NCBI RefSeq assembly: GCF_900105415.1
Contig: NZ_FNSM01000001.1
Span: forward strand, 6,449,501-6,513,500
DNA length: 64,000 bases
Origin: Streptomyces sp. TLI_105
Lineage (GTDB): Bacteria; Actinomycetota; Actinomycetes; Streptomycetales; Streptomycetaceae
Reading direction: 5' to 3'
Position 1 is the first letter of the stretch. Every line of letters begins with the position of its first letter. A model generated the notes under the pieces. That model searched no databases and had not been told where the DNA came from. It saw only the letters and a list, made by a program, of their open reading frames with translations. The position numbers were made by a program, and so were the translations under genes. Below, piece by piece: positions 34,124-43,065 of the stretch.

Positions 34124-35446
34124 TTACGGCCGGAAGTGGCGCTCAAGACCCTGCCATACGTCGTCGTATCCCTTCTGCAGGTGGTCGGCGCCCGCCGCCT
34201 GCGGGGTCGTGGTCACCGGCCAGCGGGTCTCGAACATGAAGGCGAGACCGTCGTCGATCTTCTGCGGCTTCAGCTCGGCGGCGCTGGCCTTGTCGAAGGT
34301 CTCCCGGTCGGGGCCGTGCGCGGACATCATGTTGTGCAGCGAGCCGCCGCCGGGCACGAACCCCCCTTCACCGGCGGTCTTGGCGTCGTACGCGCCCTCG
34401 ATGAGGCCCATGTACTCGCTCATCACGTTCCGGTGGAAGTACGGGGGCCGGAAGGTGTCCTCGCCGACCAGCCAGCGCGGGGCGAAGACCACGAAGTCGA
34501 CGCCCGCGAGCCCGGGGGTGTCGGAGGGGGAGGTGAGGACCGTGAAGATCGACGGGTCGGGGTGGTCGTAGGAGATCGTCCCGATGACGTTGAAGCGGCG
34601 CAGGTCGTAGACGTACGGGGTGTGGTTGCCGTGCCAGGCGACGACGTCCAGCGGCGAGTGGCCGTACGTCGCCGACCAGAGGTTGCCGCAGTACTTGTTG
34701 ACCACCTCGACCGGGCCCTCGACGTCCTCGTAGGCGGCGACCGGGGCGCGGAAGTCACGGGCGTTGGCGAGACCGTTCGCGCCGATCGGGCCGAGGTCCG
34801 GGAGCTGGAACGGGGAGCCGTAGTTCTCGCAGACGTAACCGCGGGCCGTCTCGTCGAGGAGCTCGACGCGGAAGCGGACACCGCGCGGGATCAGCGCCAC
34901 CTCGCCCGGGTGTGCGGCGAGCAGGCCCAGCTCGGTGCGGAGGAGGAGGCCGCCGCGCTCCGGGACGATCAGTAGCTCGCCGTCGGCGTCGCCGAAGACC
35001 CGCTCCATGGAGGCGTTGGCGTGGTAGAGGTGCACGGCCATGCCGGTGCGCTGGGTCGCGTCGCCGTTGCCGCCGAGGGTCCACAGGCCGGCCAGCCAGT
35101 CGGTGCCGGGCGCCGGCTCGGGCAGCGGGTTCCAGCGCAGCCGGTTCGGGTCGGGCACGGTCTCGGTGAAGGGGGCGCCGGCGAGGGTGCCGTTGTCGAT
35201 CCGGGTGAACGGCGGGTGCGCGGCCGAGGGGCGGATCCGGTAGAGCCAGGAGCGGCGGTTGTGGGACCGCGGCTCGGTGAAGGCGCTTCCGCTGAGCTGC
35301 TCGGCGTAGAGGCCGAGGGGTGCGCGCTGCGGCGAGTTACGGCCGTCCGGCAGTGCGCCGGGGACCGCCTCCGAGCTGTGCTCGTTGCCGAAACCGGTGC
35401 TGTAGGTGAGCGCCTCGGCCGTCTTCCTGGCCTGCTCCGTGGTCAT
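34124..35446 (-). CDS. hmgA: Homogentisate 1,2-dioxygenase
   Basis: A full-length 440-residue Hmg[24 protein letters not shown] near the N-terminus, [36 protein letters not shown] with iron-ligand histidines, and [24 protein letters not shown] with the facial His/Glu set. It opens the ring of homogentisate to maleylacetoacetate with O2 in tyrosine catabolism. AGGAG precedes ATG at 35446. No maleylacetoacetate isomerase or fumarylacetoacetase gene is adjacent. A 9-bp inverted repeat 28 bases upstream is a candidate operator for the following GntR. Confidence 0.96.
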   Translation of the reverse strand: MTTEQARKTAEALTYSTGFGNEHSSEAVPGALPDGRNSPQRAPLGLYAEQLSGSAFTEPRSHNRRSWLYRIRPSAAHPPFTRIDNGTLAGAPFTETVPDPNRLRWNPLPEPAPGTDWLAGLWTLGGNGDATQRTGMAVHLYHANASMERVFGDADGELLIVPERGGLLLRTELGLLAAHPGEVALIPRGVRFRVELLDETARGYVCENYGSPFQLPDLGPIGANGLANARDFRAPVAAYEDVEGPVEVVNKYCGNLWSATYGHSPLDVVAWHGNHTPYVYDLRRFNVIGTISYDHPDPSIFTVLTSPSDTPGLAGVDFVVFAPRWLVGEDTFRPPYFHRNVMSEYMGLIEGAYDAKTAGEGGFVPGGGSLHNMMSAHGPDRETFDKASAAELKPQKIDDGLAFMFETRWPVTTTPQAAGADHLQKGYDDVWQGLERHFRP

Positions 35447-35473
35447 CGACCGCTCCTGTCCTGAGCCCGCAAG

Positions 35474-35501
35474 GGAATCCTATGTATGACCGTAGGATTC
35501 C
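35474..35501. promoter_or_regulatory. 9-bp inverted repeat upstream of hmgA
   Basis: GGAATCCTA (35474-35482) and TAGGATTCC (35493-35501) are perfect inverted repeats with a 10-base spacer. They lie 28 bases upstream of hmgA and within 120 bases of the divergent beta-helix gene. Length and symmetry fit a GntR-type operator. Confidence 0.55.
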
Positions 35502-35616
35502 GTGCGCCCCGCGTCAATGGCACACCCGAGACCCGTGGGGGGCCGCCGCGTGCGCAGGGGGATCGATGCGCGCACAGGGGGTCCCAAAAGGTGAACATTG
35601 CTCTACTCTCACGCGC

Positions 35617-37680
35617 ATGTCGTGGACCCGAAGGTTCGTCTCCGTGCTCTCGGTCGTGCTCGTGGCCCTCGCCGCGGCCCTGTTCACCGCTCCTCTCGCC
35701 CAGGCCCACGAGGAACGGCCCGTCACCCTCCCCGACGGAACCGGCAGCGTGCCGGAACTCCGCACGGGCGAACCCGACCTCCTCGTCTGCAAGACCGACC
35801 GCGCCGACTTCGAACGCCGCGTCTCCGGCTTCCCGGCCGCCCTCAAGGCCCGCAACCTCGCCCTCTTCGAACGCTGCCTCCGCACCGGCCACCGCCACCT
35901 CCAGCAGGCCGTCGACGCCGTCGACCGGCCCGGCCTCACCATCGCGATCCTCCCCGGCCTCTACGAGGAGGAGCCCTCCCTGCCGCCGCCCACCGGCGCC
36001 TGCGCCACCCTCAAGGCCCGGAAGTCCGCGCTGGGATACCAGATCCTCAGCTACGCACAGCAGCTGCGATGCCCGCACAACCAGAACCTGGTCGCGATCC
36101 TCGGCAAGAAGAACCTCCAGATCGAAGGCACCGGCGCCTCCCGCCTCGACGTCGTCATCGACGCCAAGTACCGGAAACTCAACGCCCTCCGCGCCGACGG
36201 CTCCGACGGCGTCTACTTCCGCAACTTCACCGCCCAGCGCACCACCTTCAACTCGCTGTACGTACTCGCCGCCGACGGCTTCGTCATCGACGACGTCCTC
36301 ACCCGCTGGAACGACGAGTACGGCTTCCTGACCTTCGCCTCCGACCACGGCCTCTACAAGAACTGCGAGTCCTACGGGAACGGCGACTCCGGCATCTACC
36401 CCGGCTCGGCCTCGAACATCAACGACGGCCACGGCTACGACGTCCCCCGCTACTCCATCGAGATCACCGGCTGCCGCAGCCACCACAATATGGTCGGCTA
36501 CTCCGGCACCGCCGGGGACTCCGTCTGGGTCCACGACAACGAGCTCGACCACAACATGGGCGGCGCCTCCATGGACTCCGCCTTCCCCGGCCACCCCGGA
36601 CTGCCCCAGAACCACGCCCGCTTCGAACGCAACCTGATCCACGACAACAACCAGAACTACTACCCGTACGTCGCCGACGGCACCTGCGCCAAGCCGCCCG
36701 TCGACCGCGGCTACGAACAGGGCGTCGTCTGCCCCCAGATCTCCATGCCGCCCGGCACCGGCATCATCACCGCCGGCGGCAACTGGAACCTCTACGAGAA
36801 CAACTGGGTCTACGGCCACCAGCGCGCCGCCTTCTTCCTCAGCGCCGTCCCCGCCTTCATCCGCGGCGAGTCCGCCTGGGACAAGCAGACCGACACCTCC
36901 CACCACAACCGCTACGCCGGCAACCACCTCGGCGTCGACAAGGCCGGCCACGCCCGCCCCAACCGCACCGACGTCTGGTGGGACGGCCAGGGCGGAGGCA
37001 ACTGCTGGCAGTCCGACGTCGGCGCCGCCACCCCCGGCGCCCCGCCCGCCTGCGGCACCCGCCGCGGCGAGGTCTCCGGCTCCACCGACCGGCTCGTCGG
37101 AGAACCCGTCAAACTCGCCCAGCTCCTCGTCTGCGCCGACTACAACGTCCAGGCACGCCGCCTCCCGGCAGGCTGCGACTGGTACGGCGCCCGCGGCCTC
37201 CAGCGCGTCGAGACCCAACTCGCCCTCGGCAGCGCCCTCGTCCTCGCCCTCGCCGGCGGCGCCCTCTGGTGGCGCCGGCTGCGCGGCCACCGGCTCGCCG
37301 GCGCGGCCACCCTCCTGGGCCTCGTCGGCCTCGCCCTCGACGTCGCCGGCTCGACCCTCGCCCTCACCCCGACCGTCCTCCCCTCCGTCGCGCTGCTCCT
37401 CACGGGCGTGTGGTGGACCCTCGTCGGCCTCGCCCTGCGCCCCGCCCGCCCCGCCCTCGCCTGGACCACGGTGGCCCTCGGCGCCCTCACCCTGCTCGAC
37501 GCCTTCGACAAGGCGGTCCTCATGCTCCCCGGCCTCCCCGTCGGCCCCGCCTGGCTCCGCCTCCTGCTCGGCGTCGTCTGGGTGCTGTGGGCGGTGGTCG
37601 CGGCCGGCACCCGCACCGACCGCACCGCCGAGCCACCGGCCGACCCCGCCGCCGACCAGCCGGAAACGGTGACGGCATGA
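35617..37680 (+). CDS. Secreted right-handed beta-helix protein with C-terminal membrane domain
   Basis: A 687-residue protein: signal peptide (FVSVLSVVLVALAAALFTAPLAQAHEE), a helical region, then parallel beta-helix repeats from about 135 to 430 (GVYFRNFTAQRTTFNSLYV, HGLYKNCESYGNGDSGIYPGS, SIEITGCRSHHNMVGYSG, VWVHDNELDHNMGG). The last 170 residues carry five hydrophobic spans and a short acidic tail. The repeats are histidine- and asparagine-rich and recall NosD-like or pectate-lyase-like helices. No catalytic residues are recognised. First gene of a tightly coupled three-gene operon; the ATG has no clear ribosome-binding site. Confidence 0.8.
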   Translation: MSWTRRFVSVLSVVLVALAAALFTAPLAQAHEERPVTLPDGTGSVPELRTGEPDLLVCKTDRADFERRVSGFPAALKARNLALFERCLRTGHRHLQQAVDAVDRPGLTIAILPGLYEEEPSLPPPTGACATLKARKSALGYQILSYAQQLRCPHNQNLVAILGKKNLQIEGTGASRLDVVIDAKYRKLNALRADGSDGVYFRNFTAQRTTFNSLYVLAADGFVIDDVLTRWNDEYGFLTFASDHGLYKNCESYGNGDSGIYPGSASNINDGHGYDVPRYSIEITGCRSHHNMVGYSGTAGDSVWVHDNELDHNMGGASMDSAFPGHPGLPQNHARFERNLIHDNNQNYYPYVADGTCAKPPVDRGYEQGVVCPQISMPPGTGIITAGGNWNLYENNWVYGHQRAAFFLSAVPAFIRGESAWDKQTDTSHHNRYAGNHLGVDKAGHARPNRTDVWWDGQGGGNCWQSDVGAATPGAPPACGTRRGEVSGSTDRLVGEPVKLAQLLVCADYNVQARRLPAGCDWYGARGLQRVETQLALGSALVLALAGGALWWRRLRGHRLAGAATLLGLVGLALDVAGSTLALTPTVLPSVALLLTGVWWTLVGLALRPARPALAWTTVALGALTLLDAFDKAVLMLPGLPVGPAWLRLLLGVVWVLWAVVAAGTRTDRTAEPPADPAADQPETVTA

Positions 37681-38612
37681 CACCCCACCACCCCGCCGCA
37701 CCCCGGGTCGCCGCACCCCGCCCCGCCGCACCCCAGACCGGCGCACCCCGCCCTGCCGCCCTCCGGGCCGCCGTTGCCCGGAGCGTCGCCGTCCTGATCG
37801 CCACCGTTCTGCTCCTGGCGGGCTGCGGTGGTCGGCCCACCACCCACCACAGACCCGGCACCAGCCACCAGGAGGCCACCGGCGACAGCGGCACCCTGCT
37901 CCCGGCCCGGGACGAGAGGGGACACCGGCTCCGTGAACTCCCCGCGGCGGACGCGCCCACCGTCAGGGCCGAAGCCCGCCCCGACTCCGAGGGCGGCTGG
38001 AACGTCCACCTCGCGGTGGAGAGGTTCCGCTTCACCCCGGAGAGCACCGGCGGCGCGGCCCTCCCGGGCCGCGGCCACGCCCGCCTCCTCGTCGACGGCC
38101 GGGAGACCGCTCGCCTGTACGGCCCCTGGGGCTACGTCCCGCCCGGCGCCCACACCCTGACCGTCCGGCTCCACGCGGACGACCACACCGTCTGGGCCGT
38201 CGCCGGCACCCCCGTCCAGGCCACCGTCCGCCTCGGCGCCACCCCTTCCACCTCCACCCCCACGGCCTCCGCCCCTTCCGCTCCCACCGCCTCGGCCGCT
38301 TCCTCCGCCCCCGCTTCCTCCGCGCCGCCGAGCCCCCGGCCCACCGGGCCCGGCCGGACCGTCACCCTCACCATCACGGGGACGACCGTCCAACCACCTC
38401 CCTCCCGCATCGAGTTGAAGAAGGGCGAGCTCCTCACCCTCCGCGTCACCGGCGACCGCGCCGACACCCTCCACGTACACGGCTACGACCGTGAACTGCC
38501 CCTCTCTCCCGGCACGACCGCCACCCTCACCCTCACGGTCGACCGCACCGGCCTCTTCGAGGTCGAGACCCACGACTCCGGCCTCGTGCTGACCCAACTC
38601 GTCGTCCGATGA
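37677..38612 (+). CDS. Lipoprotein with C-terminal cupredoxin-like domain
   Basis: The 311-residue protein has an unusually long Ala/Pro-rich N-region (about 35 residues of APRPAAP-type repeats) before a hydrophobic core and lipobox LAGC (C50). Residues 90-190 form a beta domain (WNVHLAVERFRFTPES, GHARLLVDGRETARLYGPW, PGAHTLTVRLHADDHTVW). A Ser/Thr/Pro/Ala linker leads to a cupredoxin-like domain with HVHGYDRELPLSPG and FEVETHDSG. The usual Cys copper ligand is absent; three histidines remain. ATGA overlaps on both sides tie it to its neighbours. It may bind copper at the outer face of the membrane. Confidence 0.78.
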   Translation: MTPHHPAAPRVAAPRPAAPQTGAPRPAALRAAVARSVAVLIATVLLLAGCGGRPTTHHRPGTSHQEATGDSGTLLPARDERGHRLRELPAADAPTVRAEARPDSEGGWNVHLAVERFRFTPESTGGAALPGRGHARLLVDGRETARLYGPWGYVPPGAHTLTVRLHADDHTVWAVAGTPVQATVRLGATPSTSTPTASAPSAPTASAASSAPASSAPPSPRPTGPGRTVTLTITGTTVQPPPSRIELKKGELLTLRVTGDRADTLHVHGYDRELPLSPGTTATLTLTVDRTGLFEVETHDSGLVLTQLVVR

Positions 38613-39925
38613 CGGCCGTCACCGCCGCCCACCTCGCGGCCTCCGCCCACGCCGGGTCCCTCGGGCTCCCGCTCGCCCACGGCGTGGGCTCCCGGCACGA
38701 CCTCCCCCTCTCTCCCTTCTACGCCTACGCCGGAGCCTTCACCGCCCTCCTCTTCTCCTTCCTCGCCCTCGGACTGCTCTGGTCCTCCTCCCGCTTCCGA
38801 GGCGACCTCTCCGGCCGCCCGCTCCCCGCCGTCCTCCAGCGGATCGCCGACGCCCCCACCACCCGCGGCGCCCTCCGCCTCCTCGGTGCCGCCACCGCAC
38901 TCGTCTTCCTCCTCCACCTCCTCCTCGGCCCCGACGACCCGGACCGCAACCCCGCACCCGGCGCCCTCTACGTCCTCCTCTGGGTCGGACTCGTCCCCGC
39001 CTCCCTCCTCCTCGGCCCCGTCTGGCGCCTCCTCAACCCCCTGCGCGCCCTCCACGCCCTCCACCCGCCACGGAAGCCGCGCCCCCTGCCCGCCGCGCTC
39101 GGCATCCGGCCCGCCGCCGCCGGGCTCCTCCTCTTCACCTGGCTGGAGCTCGTCGCCCCCGACAACACCTCCTCCACCACCCTCCTGATCGCCCTCGCCG
39201 CCCACACCGCCGTCCAACTCCTGGGCGCCGCCCGCCACGGCGACCGGTGGTTCGCCCACGCCGACCCCTTCGAGGTCTACTCCTCCCTTCTCGCCCGGCT
39301 CTCACCCCTCGGCCGCCGCACCGACGGCCGCCTGGTCCTGCGCTCCCCCTTCCACGGCCTCGACGCCACCCCGCAGACCCCCGGGCTCGTCGCCACCGTC
39401 TGCGTCCTCCTCGGCTCCACCGCCTACGACGGCCTCTCCGACAACCCCCGCTGGATCACCACCCTCCAGACCTCCCCCCTCGGCCCCGTCCCCACCGCCA
39501 CGCTCGGCCTCCTCGCCACCGTCGCCCTCGCCGCCGCCTGCTACGGCCTCTGCGCCGGTGCCCTGCGCCTGATGAACCCCGGACTCACCACTCCGCTCAC
39601 CTCCTTCGCCCATTCGCTCCTGCCCATCGCCCTCGGCTATCTCACGGCCCACTACTTCTCACTTCTCGTGACCGAAGGACCACGTACCGTCATCTTGGCA
39701 GGGGGCACTGACAACGCCCCCTCGCCCGCTCCACCACTGGGTCCCGGGGGCCTCGCCACCCTTCAGGTCGTCGCGGTCGTCACCGGCCACGTCCTCGGTG
39801 TCGTCGCCGCGCACGACCGGTCCGTGCGCCTCCTCCCGCCCGCCCGAGCCGTCGCCGGCCAACTCCCCCTGTTCGCGCTGATGATCGCGTACACCCTTGG
39901 CGGCATCGGCCTGCTGATCGCCTGA
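38609..39925 (+). CDS. Polytopic membrane protein of the beta-helix/cupredoxin operon
   Basis: A 438-residue protein with about ten predicted spans. The N-terminus has AHGVGSRHDLPLSPFYAYAGAF, a histidine-containing motif conserved in a family of actinobacterial membrane proteins that, as I recall, databases sometimes label fenitrothion hydrolase without proof. Other features are a WLELVAPDNTSSTTLLIALAAHTAV stretch and FAHSLLPIALGYLTAHYFSLL late in the protein, again with histidines in membrane segments. It is translated by ATGA overlap after the lipoprotein. A heme- or copper-related membrane role is conceivable; function is not established. Confidence 0.75.
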   Translation: MTAVTAAHLAASAHAGSLGLPLAHGVGSRHDLPLSPFYAYAGAFTALLFSFLALGLLWSSSRFRGDLSGRPLPAVLQRIADAPTTRGALRLLGAATALVFLLHLLLGPDDPDRNPAPGALYVLLWVGLVPASLLLGPVWRLLNPLRALHALHPPRKPRPLPAALGIRPAAAGLLLFTWLELVAPDNTSSTTLLIALAAHTAVQLLGAARHGDRWFAHADPFEVYSSLLARLSPLGRRTDGRLVLRSPFHGLDATPQTPGLVATVCVLLGSTAYDGLSDNPRWITTLQTSPLGPVPTATLGLLATVALAAACYGLCAGALRLMNPGLTTPLTSFAHSLLPIALGYLTAHYFSLLVTEGPRTVILAGGTDNAPSPAPPLGPGGLATLQVVAVVTGHVLGVVAAHDRSVRLLPPARAVAGQLPLFALMIAYTLGGIGLLIA

Positions 39926-39944
39926 TCCGGACCGGAGCGGCATC

Positions 39945-40631
39945 ATGGACCCCGTGTCCAAGACCCGCCCCCGAACCCAGCCGGCGCTCCGCCGCGCACC
40001 CGTGCAGCAGCGCAGCGCCGAGCGGCTGGCCCGGATCCTCGACGCCTGCGCCGTACTCCTCGACGAGACCGGGTACGAGCAGTTGAGCACCCGTGCCGTC
40101 GCCGCCCGGGCCGGCGTCCCCATCGGTTCCGTCTACCGCTTCTTCGGCAACAAGCGGGCGATGGTCGCCGCCCTCGCCCACCGGAACCTCGACCGGTACG
40201 CCGAGCGGGTCTCGGAGCGGCTCGCCGAGGCGCCGATCCTCGACGCGCACGGCGCCATCGACGGCGTCCTCGACGAGTTCATCGAGATGAAGCGGACCGT
40301 CCCGGGGTTCGCGCTCGTCGACTTCGGCGTGCCCGCCGCCGCTCCCGGAGAAGCCGCGGCGGACGGCCCGGCAGGCGGTCCGGCGGACGGCCCGGTCGAG
40401 GCCGTCGTCGAGGACCCCAACCGGCTCGTCGCCGAACGGATCTGCGGGCTCCTCGCCACCCATCTGGGCCGCGCCGCCGACGAGGAGCTGCACCGGAAGG
40501 TCCTCGTCGGCGTCGAGACCGCCGACGCCTTGGTCCGGCTGGCCTTCCGCGCGGATCCCGCCGGGGACCCGGCGCTCGTCGCCGAGACGCGGTGCCTGCT
40601 CCACGCGTATCTGGCGCCCTCCCTCTCCTGA
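39945..40631 (+). CDS. TetR-family regulator
   Basis: The 228-residue protein has a helix-turn-helix at about residues 24-72 (RSAERLARILDACAVLLDETGYEQLSTRAVAARAGVPIGSVYRFFGNKRAMVAALAHRNL). Its divergent ligand domain contains a Gly/Pro/Ala-rich insertion near residue 130 (AAAPGEAAADGPAGGPADGP). It precedes a molybdopterin oxidoreductase, and an 8-bp palindrome sits between them, so it likely controls that gene. The ATG at 39945 has GGAG upstream. Confidence 0.87.
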   Translation: MDPVSKTRPRTQPALRRAPVQQRSAERLARILDACAVLLDETGYEQLSTRAVAARAGVPIGSVYRFFGNKRAMVAALAHRNLDRYAERVSERLAEAPILDAHGAIDGVLDEFIEMKRTVPGFALVDFGVPAAAPGEAAADGPAGGPADGPVEAVVEDPNRLVAERICGLLATHLGRAADEELHRKVLVGVETADALVRLAFRADPAGDPALVAETRCLLHAYLAPSLS

Positions 40632-40656
40632 CCTTCCGCAGACCCCTCCCGCCCGT

Positions 40657-40674
40657 GCCTACCGGTCGGTAGGC
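40657..40674. promoter_or_regulatory. TetR-type palindromic operator
   Basis: GCCTACCGGTCGGTAGGC is a perfect 8-bp inverted repeat with a 2-base centre, located between the tetR stop and the molybdopterin oxidoreductase start. The TACCGGTCGGTA core is a common TetR operator form. Confidence 0.65.
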
Positions 40675-40706
40675 TCGGCGTCACCCGACGCACCCAGGGA
40701 GACGCC

Positions 40707-42905
40707 ATGCCCACCGCCCTGCGCATCTGCCCCCTCTGCGAAGCGACCTGCGGACTCACCCTGACGCTCGACGGGAGTCGCGTCACCGGGGCGCGCGGCG
40801 ACCGCGACGACGTCTTCAGTCAGGGGTTCATCTGCCCCAAGGGCGCCTCCTTCCCCGAGATCGACTCCGACCCCGACCGGCTCCGCGCCCCCCTGGTCCG
40901 CAAGGACGGCAGACTCCAGGAGGCCACCTGGGCCGAGGCGTTCGACACGATCGCCGCCCGAATCCGCCCGATCATCGAGGAGTACGGGCCGGACTCCGTG
41001 GGTATCGTCCTGGGCAACCCCAATGCGCACACGATCGCCGGCGCCCTCTACCCACCCCTGCTGATCGGCGCGTTGCGCACCCGGAACCTCTTCACCGCCT
41101 CCACGCTCGACCAGATGCCCAAGCACGTCTCCAGTGGCCTGCTCTTCGGAGACCCGTTCGCCGTCCCCGTGCCGGACCTGGACCGCACCGACCACCTGCT
41201 GATCCTCGGAGCCAACCCGCTGGACTCCAACGGCAGCCTGTGCACCGCCCCCGACTTCCCCGGCAGGCTCAAGGCGCTGCGCCGGCGCGGCGGCACCCTC
41301 ACCGTCGTCGACCCCCGGCGCACCCGCACCGCCCGCCTCGCCGACCGGCACGTCGCGATCCGCCCCGGCGCCGACGCGCTGCTCCTCGCCGCCCTCGTCC
41401 ACACCCTCTTCGACGAGGACCTCACCGACCTCGGCCCGCTCGCCGCCCATGTGGAGGGCGTCGAGGAGGTACGGACCGCGGTGCGGGAGTTCAGCCCCGA
41501 GGCGGTCGCCGCCGCCTGCGACGTGGACGCGGACACCATCCGCGCCCTCGCCCGGGAGCTCGCCGCCGCGCCCACCGCCGCCGTCTACGGGCGGATGGGC
41601 AGCTCCACCGTGGCGTACGGCAGCCTCGCCAACTGGCTCGTCGACGTCCTCAACGTCCTCACCGGCAACCTCGACCGGCCCGGCGGCGCGCTCTTCCCGC
41701 TCTCCGCCACCGCGCCCGCGCCCCGCCCCGCGGGACCCGGCAGGGGCTTCGCCCTCGGCCGCCGGCACAGCAGGGTCTCGCGCCACCCCGAGGTCAAGGG
41801 CGAGTTGCCGCTCGTCGCCCTCGCCGAGGAGATCGAGACGCCGGGGGAGGGGCGCATCCGCGCGGTGATCACCGTCGCCGCCAACCCCGTCCTCTCCGCC
41901 CCCGACGGGGACCGCCTCGACGCGGCCCTCGGCTCCCTCGACCTGATGGTCGCCGTCGACCCGTACCTCAACGAGACCACCCGCCACGCCGACGTCCTGC
42001 TGCCCCCGCCGCCGCCCTCCCGGAGCGCCCACTTCGACTTCGCCTTCAACTCCTTCGCCGTCCGCGACCAGGCCCGCTACACGCAGGCGGCCGTCCCCCT
42101 CGAAGCGGACCGCATGGACGAGTGCGAGATCCACGCCCGGCTGATCCTCGCCGTCTCCGGGATGCACGGCGCCCCGCCGTCCGCCGTCGACGACCTCGCC
42201 ATCGACACGACCCTCGCCAAGGCCGTGACGCAGGAGCACTCGCCGGCGTACGGCGCGGTTCCCAAGGAGTTCGCCGCCCGGCTCTCCGGCTCCACCGGAG
42301 CCGAGCGGCGACTCGACCTGATGCTGCGGCTCGGGCCGTACGGCCTCACCCTCGACGAGTTGAAGGCGCACCCGCACGGTGTCGACCTCGGCCCGCTGAA
42401 GCCGCGCCTGCCCGCGCTCCTCAAGACCCGCAGCGGACGGATCGAACTGTTCCCGGAACCCCTCGCCGCCGACCTGCCCCGACTGCGGGCCGCCCTCGAC
42501 GCCGTGCCGGAGCCGGGGACCCTCCAGCTCGTCGGGCGCAGGCACCTGCGCTCGAACAACAGCTGGCTGCACAACACCCCCGCTCTGGGCGGAGGTTCGA
42601 ACCGCTGCACCCTCCAGGTGCACCCCCGGGACGCGGAGCGGCTGCGGCTGACCGACGGCGGGGTCGCCCGGGTGAAGGGGGAGGGCGGTGAGGTGGAGGT
42701 GCCGGTGGAGGTCACCGACGGCGTGCGGCCGGGCGTCGTCAGCCTCCCGCACGGCTGGGGCCACGACCGGCCGGGGACCCGGCTCGCCGTCGCCTCCACG
42801 CGCCCCGGCGTCAACGTCAACCAGCTGCTCGACGGGTCCCGGATCGACCCCCTGTCCGGGACCGCCGTACTGAACGGCTTCCCCGTGGAGGTCTCACCCC
42901 TATAG
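40707..42905 (+). CDS. Molybdopterin-dependent oxidoreductase (anaerobic-dehydrogenase/BisC family)
   Basis: A 732-residue catalytic subunit. The N-terminal 4Fe-4S motif is C8-x2-C11-x3-C15 with C43 (CPLCEATCGL and FICPKG). It continues with DHLLILGANPLDSNGSL, TVVDPRRTRTARLADRHVAIRPGAD, and a C-terminal molydopterin dinucleotide-binding domain with LRSNNSWLHNTP, GVARVKGEGGEVEVP. At the metal-ligand region (MPKHVSSGLLFGD) there is no Cys or Sec as in formate dehydrogenase. No small or membrane subunit is adjacent, so the electron partner is unknown. It is cytosolic: no Tat signal is seen. GGGAGA precedes the ATG. Confidence 0.88.
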   Translation: MPTALRICPLCEATCGLTLTLDGSRVTGARGDRDDVFSQGFICPKGASFPEIDSDPDRLRAPLVRKDGRLQEATWAEAFDTIAARIRPIIEEYGPDSVGIVLGNPNAHTIAGALYPPLLIGALRTRNLFTASTLDQMPKHVSSGLLFGDPFAVPVPDLDRTDHLLILGANPLDSNGSLCTAPDFPGRLKALRRRGGTLTVVDPRRTRTARLADRHVAIRPGADALLLAALVHTLFDEDLTDLGPLAAHVEGVEEVRTAVREFSPEAVAAACDVDADTIRALARELAAAPTAAVYGRMGSSTVAYGSLANWLVDVLNVLTGNLDRPGGALFPLSATAPAPRPAGPGRGFALGRRHSRVSRHPEVKGELPLVALAEEIETPGEGRIRAVITVAANPVLSAPDGDRLDAALGSLDLMVAVDPYLNETTRHADVLLPPPPPSRSAHFDFAFNSFAVRDQARYTQAAVPLEADRMDECEIHARLILAVSGMHGAPPSAVDDLAIDTTLAKAVTQEHSPAYGAVPKEFAARLSGSTGAERRLDLMLRLGPYGLTLDELKAHPHGVDLGPLKPRLPALLKTRSGRIELFPEPLAADLPRLRAALDAVPEPGTLQLVGRRHLRSNNSWLHNTPALGGGSNRCTLQVHPRDAERLRLTDGGVARVKGEGGEVEVPVEVTDGVRPGVVSLPHGWGHDRPGTRLAVASTRPGVNVNQLLDGSRIDPLSGTAVLNGFPVEVSPL

Positions 42906-43065
42906 GCCGCCCATGGAGGTCGCCCCGACGATCACCCTTGCCGTGACCTGGGGTTTTGCTCGTATTGCTCACACGTCAACGTCTTGTTAAGGGCGGAAGA
43001 GGGCACCTACGGTCATCCGGACCGCCGCTCGGCGGCAGTTCAAGGGTGAACGTGAGGTGTCCTCC

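Noticed and set aside
35443..37746. Long minus-strand open frame opposite the beta-helix gene
   Set aside because: It is a Val/Gly/Ala/Glu-rich shadow with no start signal; the plus-strand beta-helix protein has a signal peptide and coherent repeats.
35617..39925. Nitrous oxide reductase (nos) accessory operon
   Set aside because: Only the beta-helix idea resembles NosD; nosZ, nosF, nosY and nosL-like genes are absent and the other two genes do not match nos proteins.
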